Shown piece by piece: positions 47,346 to 58,655 of a stretch of DNA of 64,000 nt; within the stretch, counting starts at the first letter, position 1; each line of letters begins with the position of its first letter. The stretch covers positions 3,534,001 through 3,598,000 of the forward strand of contig NC_051139.1 of assembly GCF_014839805.1 (NCBI RefSeq). The letters are read 5' to 3'. Both the position numbers and the translations under genes were made by a program. This DNA is from Manduca sexta (Eukaryota > Arthropoda > Insecta > Lepidoptera > Sphingidae). The notes beneath the pieces were generated by a model. The model ran no database searches. It was not told where the DNA came from and worked only from the letters and a program-made list of their open reading frames with translations.

Positions 47346-47894
47346 TATATAACAGTCCCATTGCTTAGATTGCCAGATTTGTCATGTGCGAGTGTGTTTT
47401 AGTATTTTCTTTGTATTTATTGAGATGTCGGTATAGGTTTTTGTATGAGGTGTGTTGAGTTTTGACCTTGTGGTTGATGTTATTCGGAATATTTAAAAGG
47501 GAACATAAACGCGTGTTGAGCCCGTTAAAGACAGGATACTGGCAGTCATACTTAAAGTTAGGTTACTTGGTTCGCATCCAAAAATATTTTGGTAAATGTT
47601 AAACAGCTTTTTTGTTTGATTTTTGAAGGTACGCTAAGGGAGAACATTTCTGTGTTGTACCAAATAATAATAATACCAGTATTGTATGATAATAGACTGC
47701 CCATTACTGATCACGACCCTTCTCTATAATTGAAAAGGATTAAGCCTTAGTCCACCACGCTAGCTTAGTGCGGCTTGACATACTCTATAAGTACATACGT
47801 TCGAAATTATAATGAAAAAATATTAGGTTCATAGAATTCCTCACGATGTTGTACCAAATAGCTTATTTTATCATTTTGCTCCGTGTTTTACGTG

Positions 47895-48030
47895 CTCTAA
47901 CTACGTTGGTAGAAAAAGTTGAAGCTAATCAAGCCGGCGGTTGAACGGGCTATGAGCTCCGCCCACTGCCACTTCAACTTGCTGATGAGTTGGGCTATGG
48001 CGGTAACCTTAATTCTGTTACGGATTTCAT
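47895..48030 (-). pseudogene. LINE reverse-transcriptase fragment
   Basis: On the minus strand an open stretch reads EIRNRIKVTAIAQLISKLKW followed by QWAEL, matching the well-known 'RTKVTDIAQRIAKLKWQWAGH' type segment of insect RTE-like ORFs, then runs to a TAG near 47895. No other part of the element is adjacent. Confidence 0.75.
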
Positions 48031-48485
48031 ACTAACTTCCAAGTTAGAGAAATAACGAGCATCTTTGCGCAGTTCGTTGATTGAATTTAAGATTTGTTTT
48101 ATGTGAGTTAGTGCGCAAGTTTTGATGTGTTATTGCGTACATTAAGCTTAGGTTTTTGTGACTTTGATTTTGTATTTTTTATTTAATAAATATGACCGAA
48201 TAAAAAGAAAATCTAGAGGTTTCCCGTCAACAAAATAATACATAACCAAACCAATGAATATTCGCCTTCTTTTGGTTAAGTAACGCCTCCCTTGGAACCA
48301 TAATTATTTTTACCGTTAAAATTGTTAATAAAATAAATATCCCAAAAGTTGAGAAATTTATATTTTTAAACAGCAAAGTTTTAACTGATGTTACTCATTT
48401 ACATTAATTTGTCCATAACAAATATACGTGGTGTTATTTTAGGAACGATCTATTGTTGGGTAAAATAATAAACACTTAAATCCCA

Positions 48486-48851
48486 ATGTGTGATGTCGAT
48501 GGGGCGAAATCACTAAGCAGCTCACGTTTACCGCTAATGCAAGATAATACACGTTTAGTAACTTGCTTTATGATGATCCATTGTAACACAAACAAATACC
48601 GCGTGAAGGAAGCAACTTGTGGAAACGCTCTTACAAATAATCACTTCTGGGTTTGTACTACAGCGTTTAAACGATGGCGGTTATTTACACGCGAATTTTG
48701 GCGTGTGAAACTTGGTGAAAGGGTTAGATTTTACCGTCGTGATGTAGTGGAATGGATAAGTCTCACAAGTGGGCGTTTTTTGAGTAATGATGAAGTGACT
48801 TTGTTGACATTTGAGGTAATGCATAAACCAATTTGTTTAAAGTATTATTGA
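48486..48851 (+). CDS. Unrecognised 121-codon open frame
   Basis: The longest N-free open frame in the window, starting with ATG. Mixed composition with basic and aromatic clusters (KRWRLFTREFW, VRFYRRDVVEWI) and several Cys. I recognise no family, no signal peptide, and no splice or poly-A context. It has no allelic partner in the window to test constraint. Could be chance, a decayed transposon piece or a small gene. Confidence 0.2.
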   Translation: MCDVDGAKSLSSSRLPLMQDNTRLVTCFMMIHCNTNKYRVKEATCGNALTNNHFWVCTTAFKRWRLFTREFWRVKLGERVRFYRRDVVEWISLTSGRFLSNDEVTLLTFEVMHKPICLKYY

Positions 48852-50559
48852 CAAAAATGTTGCTTGTCAGCTATAATTTTTAGATTTGAAGTTATCTTCT
48901 ATACTTTTTCAGTGATAAGGTTTTATATTTGCATGTCAATAATCCTGTATTGAAACATCCGAATGATGAGGTTTTTTTGAGATCAAAACATAAACTTTGT
49001 TGCGCATGACACCTATAAATGTGATTTTGTAAAATGCAAATAATTTCTCGAAGTTATTCGATATCTAGTTTATTACCACATAAAGTGTCTTCGTATGTCA
49101 ATTATTGTCTAACTGGATTTGACTGTATAATTTTAACTTGTGAATCGTTTCCGCAACTTATTTGCTTCTTATGCGAGTGACAGTCTCTGTAGGTAAAAAA
49201 AAAACTATGTAAGTCGATATTGTATTACAGCGCGACGAATATTCTAGATAATTGATATTTAGTTTCAATGGTGACGAATATAGACACTTGAAATGTTTTA
49301 TAATCACTATTGCGACTGTTAATCGGTAGTTGGATAAACTAAAAATATTTATCACTGTTATTTGGAATTTGTGTCGTTCTTACTCACATATTTGCATGGT
49401 AGCGAGCGTTATTTAAGGCTTGAGCAGCTCTTGGCCACGTTTGGTTCCATGCCAACCGTGTCAGTTTTGCTGACTAAGTGGTAACGTCCTAGTAAAATGC
49501 TATTAACCGACTGAATATCAGAATATGTAATACGGAAGAAGAAAATAATGTATTATCAAGTTCCATGGGTCAGCAAAAAATATTACATTGTTTAGACATT
49601 TGATGTTAAGTTTCCTAAATTTTCAGTACTTTAAAACAAAAAGTCTTTCAAGCCGAAATCAGTTACTCACACCATAACCACCATTACGTATAAAGGAATT
49701 AGCTACATTGTTATTAAGATAATCAAACCCCTCACGACCCTTAGGGTAATTAAGCAGCGGCTTGGTATTCTTAAACCGTCTCACCGCACAAAATTCAATT
49801 CGACAACGCCGTGCATCCAGATCAAATTAACTTATACTAATTCCGCGCACGTACGTAATAATCATACTGAGATTTTCTTAACATCTCATTAAGAAAGGAT
49901 CGACGCAGCGTCTAAACGCTTATATTGGCGTTTTTGCGGCGCTAATGCGACGCGTGTCTCATTTAACAAGTGACCGGAGGGCGAGCCTACTGCCGACATT
50001 GAAAAGCTAACGTGTATAAATCACTGAAACAACAAATAAACAAGTTAACAGTTTGGAAGTGGCAACGTAAGCTGAAATGGGTCGCTCAGGAGCCATTGTG
50101 AAGGAAACGAGGAACTCTGCAAGGACGGATCCAGAAATTAATTTTTGTGGGGTATCTCTCGACCTTTAAAACTTTTTTGCCAGTTCTTCTTTAGCCCTTT
50201 ACTTTTGCCCTTTAGTATACCATTATGACTTTAAACCTACTCTAGAAGGAATTAACCTATTATGTATGTACTTTTTAAAGTAATATTAGTCGTATTTACG
50301 TACACAGTGCCGATCTGATTCATTGGATTCTATGTAGCATTTCATCACATAATTTTATTTGATCCTAAAGATCGTACAATTTTGATAAATATTTAATGAC
50401 TAACCCATCAGATATACAAGCTTATACAAAATAAATTATTATAGATAATATATACAATATTACCTTCATTGTATTTATCTTAACTTATCATCTTGAATGT
50501 GAAATCCACCTAAACATATTGTTGACGGAATAATTATTCTAATAATTACTAATTTCCTT

Positions 50560-50720
50560 TCCAAATCCGTGCCGCGATAAGTTGCCGAGTCGGCGCGTAC
50601 ACACGAGGCTGTGAGTTATTTTTAGCTGCCGCGTGCGATTCACGATTGGGTGCGTTAAGTGACGAGACACACGGCTGCGCAGCCCGCTCAACCGCTCACT
50701 TTTACATCCTGGGCCTGTAG
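50560..50720. promoter_or_regulatory. CpG-rich patch
   Basis: The run from CCGTGCCGCGATAAGTTGCC to GCGCAGCCCGCTCAACCGC stands out in AT-rich surroundings. No reading frame or motif strong enough to name. Possibly regulatory. Confidence 0.2.
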
Positions 50721-52329
50721 ACAAGATGCTTTCTACAATCGTTAACGCTTACGTTATGTATGATAATGATACATCCTAGCGACAGAGTTATCGATAGGGC
50801 ATGTTATACCTATACATTTTGTCTGATTTCTATTAGCGTTAATTTTGACTTGCATTACGAAAACAATGGGAAACGGTGATATTTTACTCCTGTTCTACTT
50901 TATTTCTTTATTTTGAAACGCTTGAGACTAATAAAATTAAATTAGGTGATATTAGTGTATTATTTATTTACTAACAACTAGTCTACATTTGAGTATACAA
51001 ATATTTATATCAAAAAAAAAAAGAACACAAAAGTAATAGTATTTCGCTGGTTCTGTAATGCTAATCAGAATCACTATTAAAAAATATAAATTGGCTAAAA
51101 GCCGCCTTGCTGTGCTTTTATAACAGAACAGGTCAACGACAGTAAAATTATTCTCTGCGCAGAATAAAATAATTACACCTGTAACATCCCCCTGTAATAT
51201 ATTATACTATACAAAATATTTTATTGATTTAAAACACAACCATCTGCTGACGTCAAACTGTGAAACATTTCAAACCCAAATAACCGATGTTAAAATAACC
51301 AACACTGAAGTAATAATTGAAGTGAGTCAAGTCTCAAGATAACGGAGTTGCATAAGAGCAATCGATTGACACAAATCGGCGCGGCTGGAAATAAAACGTC
51401 TGTCTGCGCGCACCCTTAGGTTCTCCGGTGACAGCTTTATAGCGCGCACTCGCGACTCGTGTGAACTACATCTAAGTTTATGAATAAAAAATTATAGTTC
51501 CGTTCATTGGAATACCGACATAAATAATTGTAGTTGGGGAGGCGATCTTTTGTTACGGTGACAGACTAATGGAGTAATTCTTCGGATTTTGTACTGAGTA
51601 CTTCAGCGTGAATTGAATTGTGTGTGCTTAACTTGAAACTCAATATAAAAACCATGTGGTAATGTGTTTTAGACATATTTATTGTCGTTTTCTCTGGAGG
51701 GTATATATAAAATTGTAAATTGTTGTATACCAAAGTGTACTTACTATGTTAGTATATAAAAAAGATACGCGCATGATTTTAAACAGAAAAAACATACTAT
51801 TTTTAATTTTGATATAAACGAAACTAATAAAATATAAGTCCCGTTTACTACCTGAGAACGTAATTAGTTTTTTTTTTAAATACGTACAAAGGTATTATAT
51901 GTCATTGGACTCCCTATTTGCCGCGGAGTCTGTATTTATTTTACTTTGTGTTTGAAATAGTCTGTTTCTATTTAAATGTGTTTTATGAGGTGTTACAGTA
52001 ATTCCATTGGGGATTAATATATTTTTTATGACTGAAATAAAAAGCTGAGATAGTGTGCACTGAATGAATGTTTCGCGTGTCATATCTGAATATTAGTTTT
52101 TTAAATTCGTGTAAAAACATTACTATTTTTTTATCTGGCTATGAACGGACTATTGCCCTAGGTTAAAATGCATAATATTTATTTAGCTTCATCTCGCGGT
52201 TTTGTTCGCGTTCACATTTATAGGATAAAAAGTAACACACCACTCAAGGGTAAAGTAGCTTACAATAAGTGATAGAATTTTTTTAAATTGATTAAGTAGG
52301 TTATGATTTTTTTTACAAAGTTTTTTTTT

Positions 52330-52510
52330 TGTATTGCCGCGGTGGAGTAATTGTATTACGGTACGATTGCAGTGCTGTGGTCTCTGGTTCGATGCCCGGG
52401 ACAAGCAGTGATATTACGTTTCTCTACTCAGTATAAGCCCGGAGTTTGGAATTTATATCCGATATGGCGATCGGCTCGTCCCTATCACATCTTGGGATGA
52501 AAACACAAGG
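52330..52510 (+). mobile_element. tRNA-headed SINE with perfect box B
   Basis: Head GCCGCGGTGGAGTAATTGTA with box A, and GGTTCGATGCC (52386-52396), an exact pol III box B. The body contains CTCAGTATAAGCCCGGAGTT, GATATGGCGATCGGCTCG and CTATCACATCTTGGGATG. The best-preserved pol III promoter in the window; the body and broken tRNA folding argue against a tRNA gene. Confidence 0.75.
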
Positions 52511-52893
52511 CAGAAAGTGGATTATCCTTCAAGAGATAAATTTCCAAAAATACAAATTGAGTCTCATTCATTTCCCGTTTATTTGCTAACCTAAAGTGAA
52601 CCTTAATTCCATAATTAATAAACCCATAATTAAGCCATACTACCAATGTAACTAAGTCCAAATTCCAATCAAAGCAATATTCAGTCTCATCCGAGATGCT
52701 GGAGCTTAAACTTGGCTCTATCTGTCCTGTGCTAGTTTGCTAACTAGTACCGCAAAGGAGATAAAGTCCATTTGGATGTTGCGATAGAGATTTGGGATCT
52801 TAATCACAGTACCTAATGTCATAAGTTTCTAGGAAATGTTCATGTAATTATTTTTTTAAGAATTGTATTGTTCGTTGGGGCGGAATAGTTCTG

Positions 52894-53031
52894 GTGTGGC
52901 GACCATGAACCGGGAGACGCAGCGTAGGCAGACCCCCCACAGGAGTCCGATGGATGAGGGCGGTCCAGAACCGGTCCCTGTGGCGCTCAATGGGGGAGGC
53001 CTATGTCCAGCAGTGGACGATTCCCGGCTGA
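52894..53031 (+). pseudogene. C-terminus of an RTE-like LINE ORF
   Basis: The frame reads VWRP, a TGA (52906-52908) in place of Arg, TGRRSVGRPPTGVRWM, then SLWRSMGEAYVQQW and TIPG before TGA 53029-53031. Compared with the C1 insertion (3220-3368) it lacks the TRWTDDLV segment, an in-frame internal deletion. Confidence 0.8.
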
Positions 53032-53109
53032 AATGACCAATGATTGGGATGTTTATGGAAAGGGTCTGTGCTGCAAAGATCTTCATACGTTTTTGGTGGT
53101 TCTAGCACG

Positions 53110-53345
53110 TCCTGTTTTTTTGTGCACGGTAAAGTGACCCTAATGCATGATGGTTAGTATGGGGTTCATTAGAATATCGACTGGCTAGAGATGATTACCC
53201 CTCGGTATTAACCAAATTATGCCGGCCTGTTGGAACCGATACACAGATTGATCCCGGAACGCAACACATGTATGTCACTATGGTGGGTTTTAACACCTTG
53301 TGTATGCTCGCTTTTTGGGTGGTTATAAAACATATCCCACCACCA
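53110..53345 (-). mobile_element. R2 repeat
   Basis: On the plus strand: GTGCACGGTAAAGTGACCC, ATTATGCCGGCCTGTTGG, ACACAGATTGATCCCGGAAC and ATCCCACCACCAGCAAA, the complete reversed R2 order. Confidence 0.7.
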
Positions 53346-54103
53346 GCAAACTACATCAAGAAAACCATTTTCCAATCAACACTCTATAACAAAACGTTAC
53401 CAATCAATCCGCAAACGAAGCAATCACACGCGAAGACAGCCTACCCTCATTTCCGCTGTGGTGCCAGTTAACTGATGGATATGAGGCTCATGATAATTGC
53501 CAGCCCCATACTCCATTATTGCAGTAAGGAGGTTCATTTCCGTGCAAGAATGAAGACACTGCGAGGGAATGGCGCTGGGAAATTGTCTTAAGACCGTATG
53601 TGAGTTTGATGTTTCGTGATTTGATTACTTCTACGTTTGGTTACAGTTTATGCTCGTTGTCAATACTAATAAAAGTGTTCAATAGTTGATTGCCTTGAAA
53701 AGTGCTTCGCTTTTAAATATGAAATTATTTGATGTGAGAAAATTATCAAAACTTTGATTAGTTAAGACACTAACGCCCGAAATTAATAACCAATCCTAAT
53801 CCAATGTATGCCATCTAAGATTGATAATTCATTCGTTTTTATGGATAAAGCATGCCAATAACCAATCCATAGATTCAGTAAGCTATCTCTAACAATAATC
53901 GATCTTTGAGAGGATGGATTACAGATCATAGATTACCCTCTGTATGAAAATGACAGTTTACGCTTGCCAATACTCTATCTACCCGTTTTGACATTTGATT
54001 TGATTGTTGTAAACAATCGCATTTTCCAATCGGACCAATTCCTCAGTTTACTCAATATGTTTTGAATATCGCTTACACTGATTTTAAGGGAAACGAAAAG
54101 GCA

Positions 54104-54291
54104 ATGGAAATATCCATATTCTGTAGTGACAGTGACGACAGTGATTTGGAGGGACTAGCGATACTGATAGCGAAAGTGAAAGTCGCGCTTCATCACGGGT
54201 AATGAAAAGAGTTAACTACATGCAGACCCTGGATGAGTTTGATTTCACGTTTGGATTAGGCTTTCGAAATCTGCTTGCCAATCATTGTTAG
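54104..54291 (+). pseudogene. Harbinger transposase N-terminal fragment
   Basis: ATG 54104 opens MEISIFCSDSDDSDLEG and then loses frame; a second frame (54169-54291) continues with SESESRASSRVMKRV and LDEFDFTFGLGFRNLL, which resembles the region ahead of the helix-turn-helix in HARBI1-like transposases. A frameshift near 54160-54170 and a TAG at 54289-54291 disable it. The middle of the protein, including the expected DDE residues, is absent between here and 54490. Confidence 0.6.
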
Positions 54292-54489
54292 TTAAACTGA
54301 TCTCGTATATTCGTGTTACGTACAAGGTAAATAATTTTTGACATTATTTACAAAAAATACCGTACCTACCGAACTATTAGATAGGTACTAACAAGGGGCA
54401 ATTGCATCGTTTTTTCAGGAACTATGGTGTTTCTCCATTCCATCAACTTTTGCTGAGGTATAGGAAATATTTATATTATCTTTTTTCAG

Positions 54490-54733
54490 GACATTTGGTA
54501 CATGGAAACGTCGCTTCCCTGTGATTGCATTGACATTGCGTTTATCTTTACCTAAAGTTCAAACAATAATAATTGCAACTGCAGTTTTGCACAATATTTG
54601 TCGGAATCACAGGCTAGAGGAAATTCCAACCCAAGTGGAATTATCAACTGCTGATATTATTAATTATGAGAACAATATAGAAAATCAAGATGTTGGAGAA
54701 AGAACAGCATTAACAAATAACTTCTTTACTTAG
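54490..54733 (+). pseudogene. Harbinger transposase C-terminal exon
   Basis: After an acceptor-like TTTTTTCAG (ends 54489) an open frame reads TFGTWKRRFPV, then LSLPKVQTIIIATAVLHNIC, and ends at TAG 54731-54733. The FG.WKRRFP...ATAVLHNICR signature is diagnostic of HARBI1-family nucleases and includes the region of the last catalytic acidic residue in intact members. About 80 codons remain of a protein that is usually over 300. Confidence 0.8.
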
Positions 54734-54884
54734 TAAAATAAAATACCATTACAATCACTGCTATTTATTTTATTGCTTATCTACATTTGTAATTCAAAAT
54801 AATAATTACAAATTAACATAGTTTTATTAGTTGAAAGTTAAAACATAGAAACAGGCAAAATTTCCATACATTATCTATACTATT

Positions 54885-55120
54885 ATATAAAGCTGAAGAG
54901 TATGTTCGTTTGAACGCGCTGGTCTCAGGAACTTCTGGTTCGAATTGATAAATTCTTGTAGTGTTGGATAGCCCATTTATTGAGGATGGCTATTATAGGG
55001 TATATGTATATCATCACACTATGACCACACGATGACCAAAAACGGCTAAAACTGATTACTTTTGAGAGCTTCCGTTGCGTGCGCTGCATAAACGGTTAAA
55101 GTTATGCAACAATTATGTAT
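54885..55120 (+). mobile_element. Nested insect repeat inside the Harbinger element
   Basis: TATATAAAGCTGAAGAGTATG, TTTGAACGCGCTGGTCTCAG, GGTTCGAATTGATAAATTC and GTTGGATAGCCCATTTATTG form the familiar 5' part of a short non-autonomous insect repeat. Its position between the transposase end and the right inverted repeat means it came in after the Harbinger copy. Confidence 0.55.
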
Positions 55121-57044
55121 AACGGAATTGTAATTTGTTCCTTAACACTTGATAATGTGTACAGAGTCCAATTATTATTATATGGCACCGAGTTTACTGC
55201 GTACTTCATACTAAAAACTAAATCCTTTAAAGATTTATTAATATATTATGAACAATGTTATTAAACTTCAGTGTCAAAATATGTCAGCAACCAAATTACT
55301 CACGTTCCATTTTGAAACTAATTAAAAGTTTGTATCTTAAATATGACCTGTACTAATTATTAATTATTTCTTTTGAGGGCTAAAATACATAAAATATTTT
55401 TTATTACTCCAAGTCTTATTTTTCGCAATTAGGCAAATATTGAAACGAATAGTTTGTATGGAAAATACAAAAGTATTTTTTACGAATGGAATATTCTGCA
55501 TAAAATGGAATGGTCAGGAGGGAACGCATCTGGAAAGGATTGCCAGCGATCTATCGTTGAAGGCAAGCAAGGATAGGCGAGTTAAGATATTGGCATGCCG
55601 ATAGGAGACCAATCGAAAGATAGTCGGCAATCTAAGATAGGTTTCAGTCTTGGATAGTAGATACATTATTAATTTCGGGCGTAGATCGATCATTCCTAAG
55701 GCGATGTTATATTAATTTGAATTTTTGCTTCAATTGCGTATTTCAATAAACGCTACAGACATTCAATCTCATAATCATCAGCATTTCAACTTCAAGACTC
55801 TAATGAGTACAAAAAAATAACAGACACCTAAAAATTTTAGCATAAAACAGACAAAAACAATACCGGCTTTCAGGCTCTCGTCTGGCCTTCAATGTAAAAG
55901 GCTACCCACGATGAATATTTTAATGTACAAAAGTAAATATCCGTGCGAACACGTAAATCCAGGGTATGCCTTGTGAAAACAGAAATGGATCGCACGTAAC
56001 AGTTAGGTAACAAAGAGGCAAATTAAGTGGGCCCGCGGTACGTATACCAGCGCGTGTGTTTAAAGTGTTATAATTAAATAGTTAGTAGGCCGTGAGGGCC
56101 CCGAACGGGTCCTAGATAAAACCAGAGTCCATATTGGCCCTTACCGAGTCACGAATTTGTAATCATGCTGTTAAAATTTTCGGAGCGGGATTTTGCTTTG
56201 AATGAGTTATAAACGTATTATTTTATAATCTTGGATATCGAAATACCCTTTCAGATTGATTAACACTGAAATGTGAACTAAGAAGCCGTATCTTGTTTGA
56301 GAAAGTTGATGATATTTTAGACTCTTTATATTTGATGAATTGATTGTTTTTTTAATGAAATTAAATACTTGTGATGAACCTTCTCTTATTTACGTCTGTG
56401 GTTGACTACCAGAAAAATAACATATTTTTGAACATGAAAAAAAACAGACTTAGTAAAGCTATGTAGGCGAAATTATCTCTTAAAATCAAGGCGAGAATTT
56501 TAAATCTCACTTGCGATTCCGCGGCGTAGAACTGTCAATTCAATTCACAAAAATTATAAACTTCAGTTGATTTACATAAAGATATGAAAGCAATAATTTT
56601 AAGAAACATACCCAAAAACGAGACTTTTGTAATATTTTTCCATTACGATGGAAAGTTTTGTGTAAATGCAGCTTTGAACTATTTCATAATACTCGTGTTT
56701 AATCGAAGTGCAGTTATTGGTTCCCACTCAAAGCATGATTTTTAAATCTAAAAGTACTCCGACGACTGGACCGAGTTTTAACCTAGTTTTTGGTGTCCGA
56801 TCGATTCAACACTATTGAGTTTGGGTCCAGCGAATTAGACTTTGACAGCTGGCAAAAAAACTTTTCGGGAGAGAATAATACGATTACATTAAAAATATAA
56901 TTATCTTGTACTTAAATATTAATCGTTTTATTTAATGGCAACTAATATTTTAATGTCAACAATAGTATTTCAGTGCGAGGATCGAACTTAGAACCTCTCG
57001 TTTCATAATTGTGCCGGCTCGTTTGATGAGCTGGGACGTATGAC

Positions 57045-57295
57045 ACACACACGCTTTTTATCTCCGGAGGGTTAGGCAGAGATGCAATGAGTGGACTGTA
57101 TATGGCAATATATATGCGTATTCTGTCCCATGATATGATAGGGAGCGAGCCTATCGCCATATCGGACACAAAGTTCAGACTTTGTGTGATACTGATTAGT
57201 AAAACCCAATATCACTTTTCTCGATCCGGGAATCAAACCCTAAACCTCAGCACCGCTGTCGTTCCGTAATACAATTACTCCACCAAGGCAGACAC
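57045..57295 (-). mobile_element. tRNA-headed SINE
   Basis: On the minus strand the head CTGCCTTGGTGGAGTAATTG with a box-B-like GGGTTTGATTCCC is followed by the body (AAAGTGATATTGGGTTT, TATGGCGATAGGCTCGCTC, CATATCATGGGACAGAATAC) and the CCTAACCCTCCGGAGATAAA end. The same family as 52330-52510. Confidence 0.75.
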
Positions 57296-57569
57296 GCATG
57301 AATAGGCTGATAATTTAATAATGCTAAATAAGCCCTAGCTGGTTATATAAAGAACTATACCTAACTCTACTTGAAACTATGATCAAAGCTCTGTATGGCA
57401 TTGAACTGTGATAAAGTCTTAGTAATTAAGTCAGCTTCAATACCTTTGAAACGAGAATACAGGGGTACTTACACAATATCTTGCTTCGGGAAATAGAAAT
57501 ATACTTATTATTACCTAGCTATTCGGATTCCTAAACCAGACATACCATCTCGTGCCTTCAAAATTAATA

Positions 57570-57816
57570 AATAAAATAATTTATTAGTCACGTGGGCGAA
57601 CATAGTTGCACTTATACAATACAATACAATTTCGTCATATTAAATTTTAAACGCCGAAATATCCATGATTATTAATTATTTTTACGTTTTTCTTTCAACT
57701 GCGAGAACTAATCACTAACTAGACGTGAATTTAAATTCTTTACTTGCCAATACTTGTTTAGTTACCCAGATTAAAGGTGAAACAAAATGTATGAAAATGG
57801 ACCTTGAGGTATCGCC
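57570..57816 (+). mobile_element. LINE tail joined to half of the TTAA MITE
   Basis: Bases from about 57624 to 57816 equal the centre and one 105-bp arm of the MITE at 10532-10826, ending at TTAA (57817-57820); the other arm is missing. Directly left (57570-57624) is a LINE-tail motif like that at 6245-6330. A deletion or the LINE insertion removed the left arm. Confidence 0.8.
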
Positions 57817-57849
57817 TTAATTATAAACTTATTAATTATTCGATCTCGA

Positions 57850-57990
57850 TTTTCGAGGGTGTGTGAACTCTACTTATCCGCACTAGGCCAGTGTTGTGGA
57901 CTAAGGCCTAATCCCTCTCTGTAGTAGAGGAGGCCCGTGCCCAATAGTGGGACAGTATATACAGGGCTGATATTGTTGTTGTATTGTTGT
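57850..57990 (+). mobile_element. R3 repeat immediately upstream of the Dpr exon
   Basis: TATCCGCACTAGGCCAGTG, GTGGACTAAGGCCTAATCCC, AGTAGAGGAGGCCCGTGC and AGTATATACAGGGCTGATA end in a (TTG)n-like tail (TTGTTGTTGTATTGTTG), typical of the family. Only about 25 bases separate this tail from the proposed splice acceptor at 58013-58014. Confidence 0.7.
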
Positions 57991-58014
57991 AAAGATTGTG
58001 CTTGTTGTTCCCAG

Positions 58015-58181
58015 CTGGTTGTGACGTGGCAGGCGGGGCGGGATCTATAAACGCGTTGCCAGCCGGTCCGGGGTCGCGGCTGGCGCCGTCGTTCGACGCG
58101 GCTACTCCGCGCAACGTCACCGCGCTTGTTGGCAAGTCCGCCTACCTCAGCTGCCGGGTCAGGAACCTTGGCAACAGAACG
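58015..58181 (+). CDS. Dpr-family immunoglobulin-domain protein, one internal exon
   Basis: Dpr proteins are neuronal cell-surface receptors with two Ig domains that pair with DIP proteins in insect synaptic wiring. This exon encodes the start of the first Ig domain: a short Gly/Ala/Pro-rich lead, PSFDAATPR, then NVTALVGKSAYLSCRVRNLG and NRT. The 'F....PRN.TA..G..A.L.CRV.NLGN.T' pattern, with the first Ig Cys in YLSCRV, is the hallmark of the family. The exon ends in ACG|GTAAGT (donor at 58182), a place where Dpr genes commonly break before the 'VSW' codons. The acceptor is probably CCCAG at 58010-58014; GGCAG at 58028-58032 is an alternative. No ATG belongs to it, so this is not the first coding exon. 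Neither the signal-peptide exon nor the next Ig exon was found in the window. The Dpr paralogue cannot be told. Its raised G+C contrasts with the flanks. Confidence 0.85.
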
Positions 58182-58302
58182 GTAAGTAATAATTTAAGTA
58201 AGAGGATTTTAATTTTAATATTCGGTAGTATGATATGATTGAACAGTTTACGCGTGATTATTTTCTGTGTGATTGTGAACGTATTTTGCGTATGATCTAA
58301 AC

Positions 58303-58655
58303 AAGTGGTTCCCAAACTTTATTCGACCTTTTCCAAAATTTTGCTGGTTCTGGTGGAGTGTTTATTTTTGGTTTCAAAGAGAACGTGCATTGCAACTACC
58401 GTCCAGCCATCGCAGATGCATCTGGCCAGTTAAGTGGGGTCACCGTGCCTCTTACGACCCCTATCAATATTATCTGCCTACATTGATAGGTGAAGTCAAG
58501 CCAACATTTTAGTACTTACTATCAACCCAGGTCAATTTTCGTGGAACCTCGCGTACGAATTGTAGACCCCTATTTTTCGGTCACGCCAACGTAGACCTCC
58601 GTCATATCTTCAGTGGATCCTTGGTGGTCTACCTGGACCATTTTGGGAATCAATG
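58303..58655. mobile_element. hAT-type MITE in the Dpr intron
   Basis: A 353-bp segment lies between exact 8-bp direct repeats ATCTAAAC (58295-58302 and 58656-58663). Its ends, AAGTGGTTCCCAAACTTT and, reversed, CATTGATTCCCAAAATGG, are imperfect inverted repeats of the common hAT 'cagtggttcccaaa' type. Non-coding. Sits 121 bp downstream of the Dpr donor site. Confidence 0.8.

Larger units (their letters stand above)
53773..55682 (+). mobile_element. PIF/Harbinger DNA transposon, decayed
   Basis: A 1910-bp element bounded by exact 17-bp inverted repeats ACGCCCGAAATTAATAA (53773-53789 and, reversed, 55666-55682). Subterminal motifs are also mirrored: ATCTAAGATTG near the left end against ATCTTAGATTG at the right, and GCATGCCAATA on both sides. 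Inside are fragments of a HARBI1-type transposase (54104-54291 and 54490-54733) with the catalytic middle missing. If the repeat is taken from CGCCCG, the flanking trinucleotides are TAA and TAG, an imperfect version of the usual TWA duplication. Non-autonomous now, since most of the DDE domain is gone. Confidence 0.85.

Noticed and set aside
52335..52400. Functional tRNA genes at the tRNA-like heads (also 11422, 57290, 63866).
   Set aside because: Box A/B are present but each is followed by a SINE body and the cloverleaf is broken; these are SINE heads.
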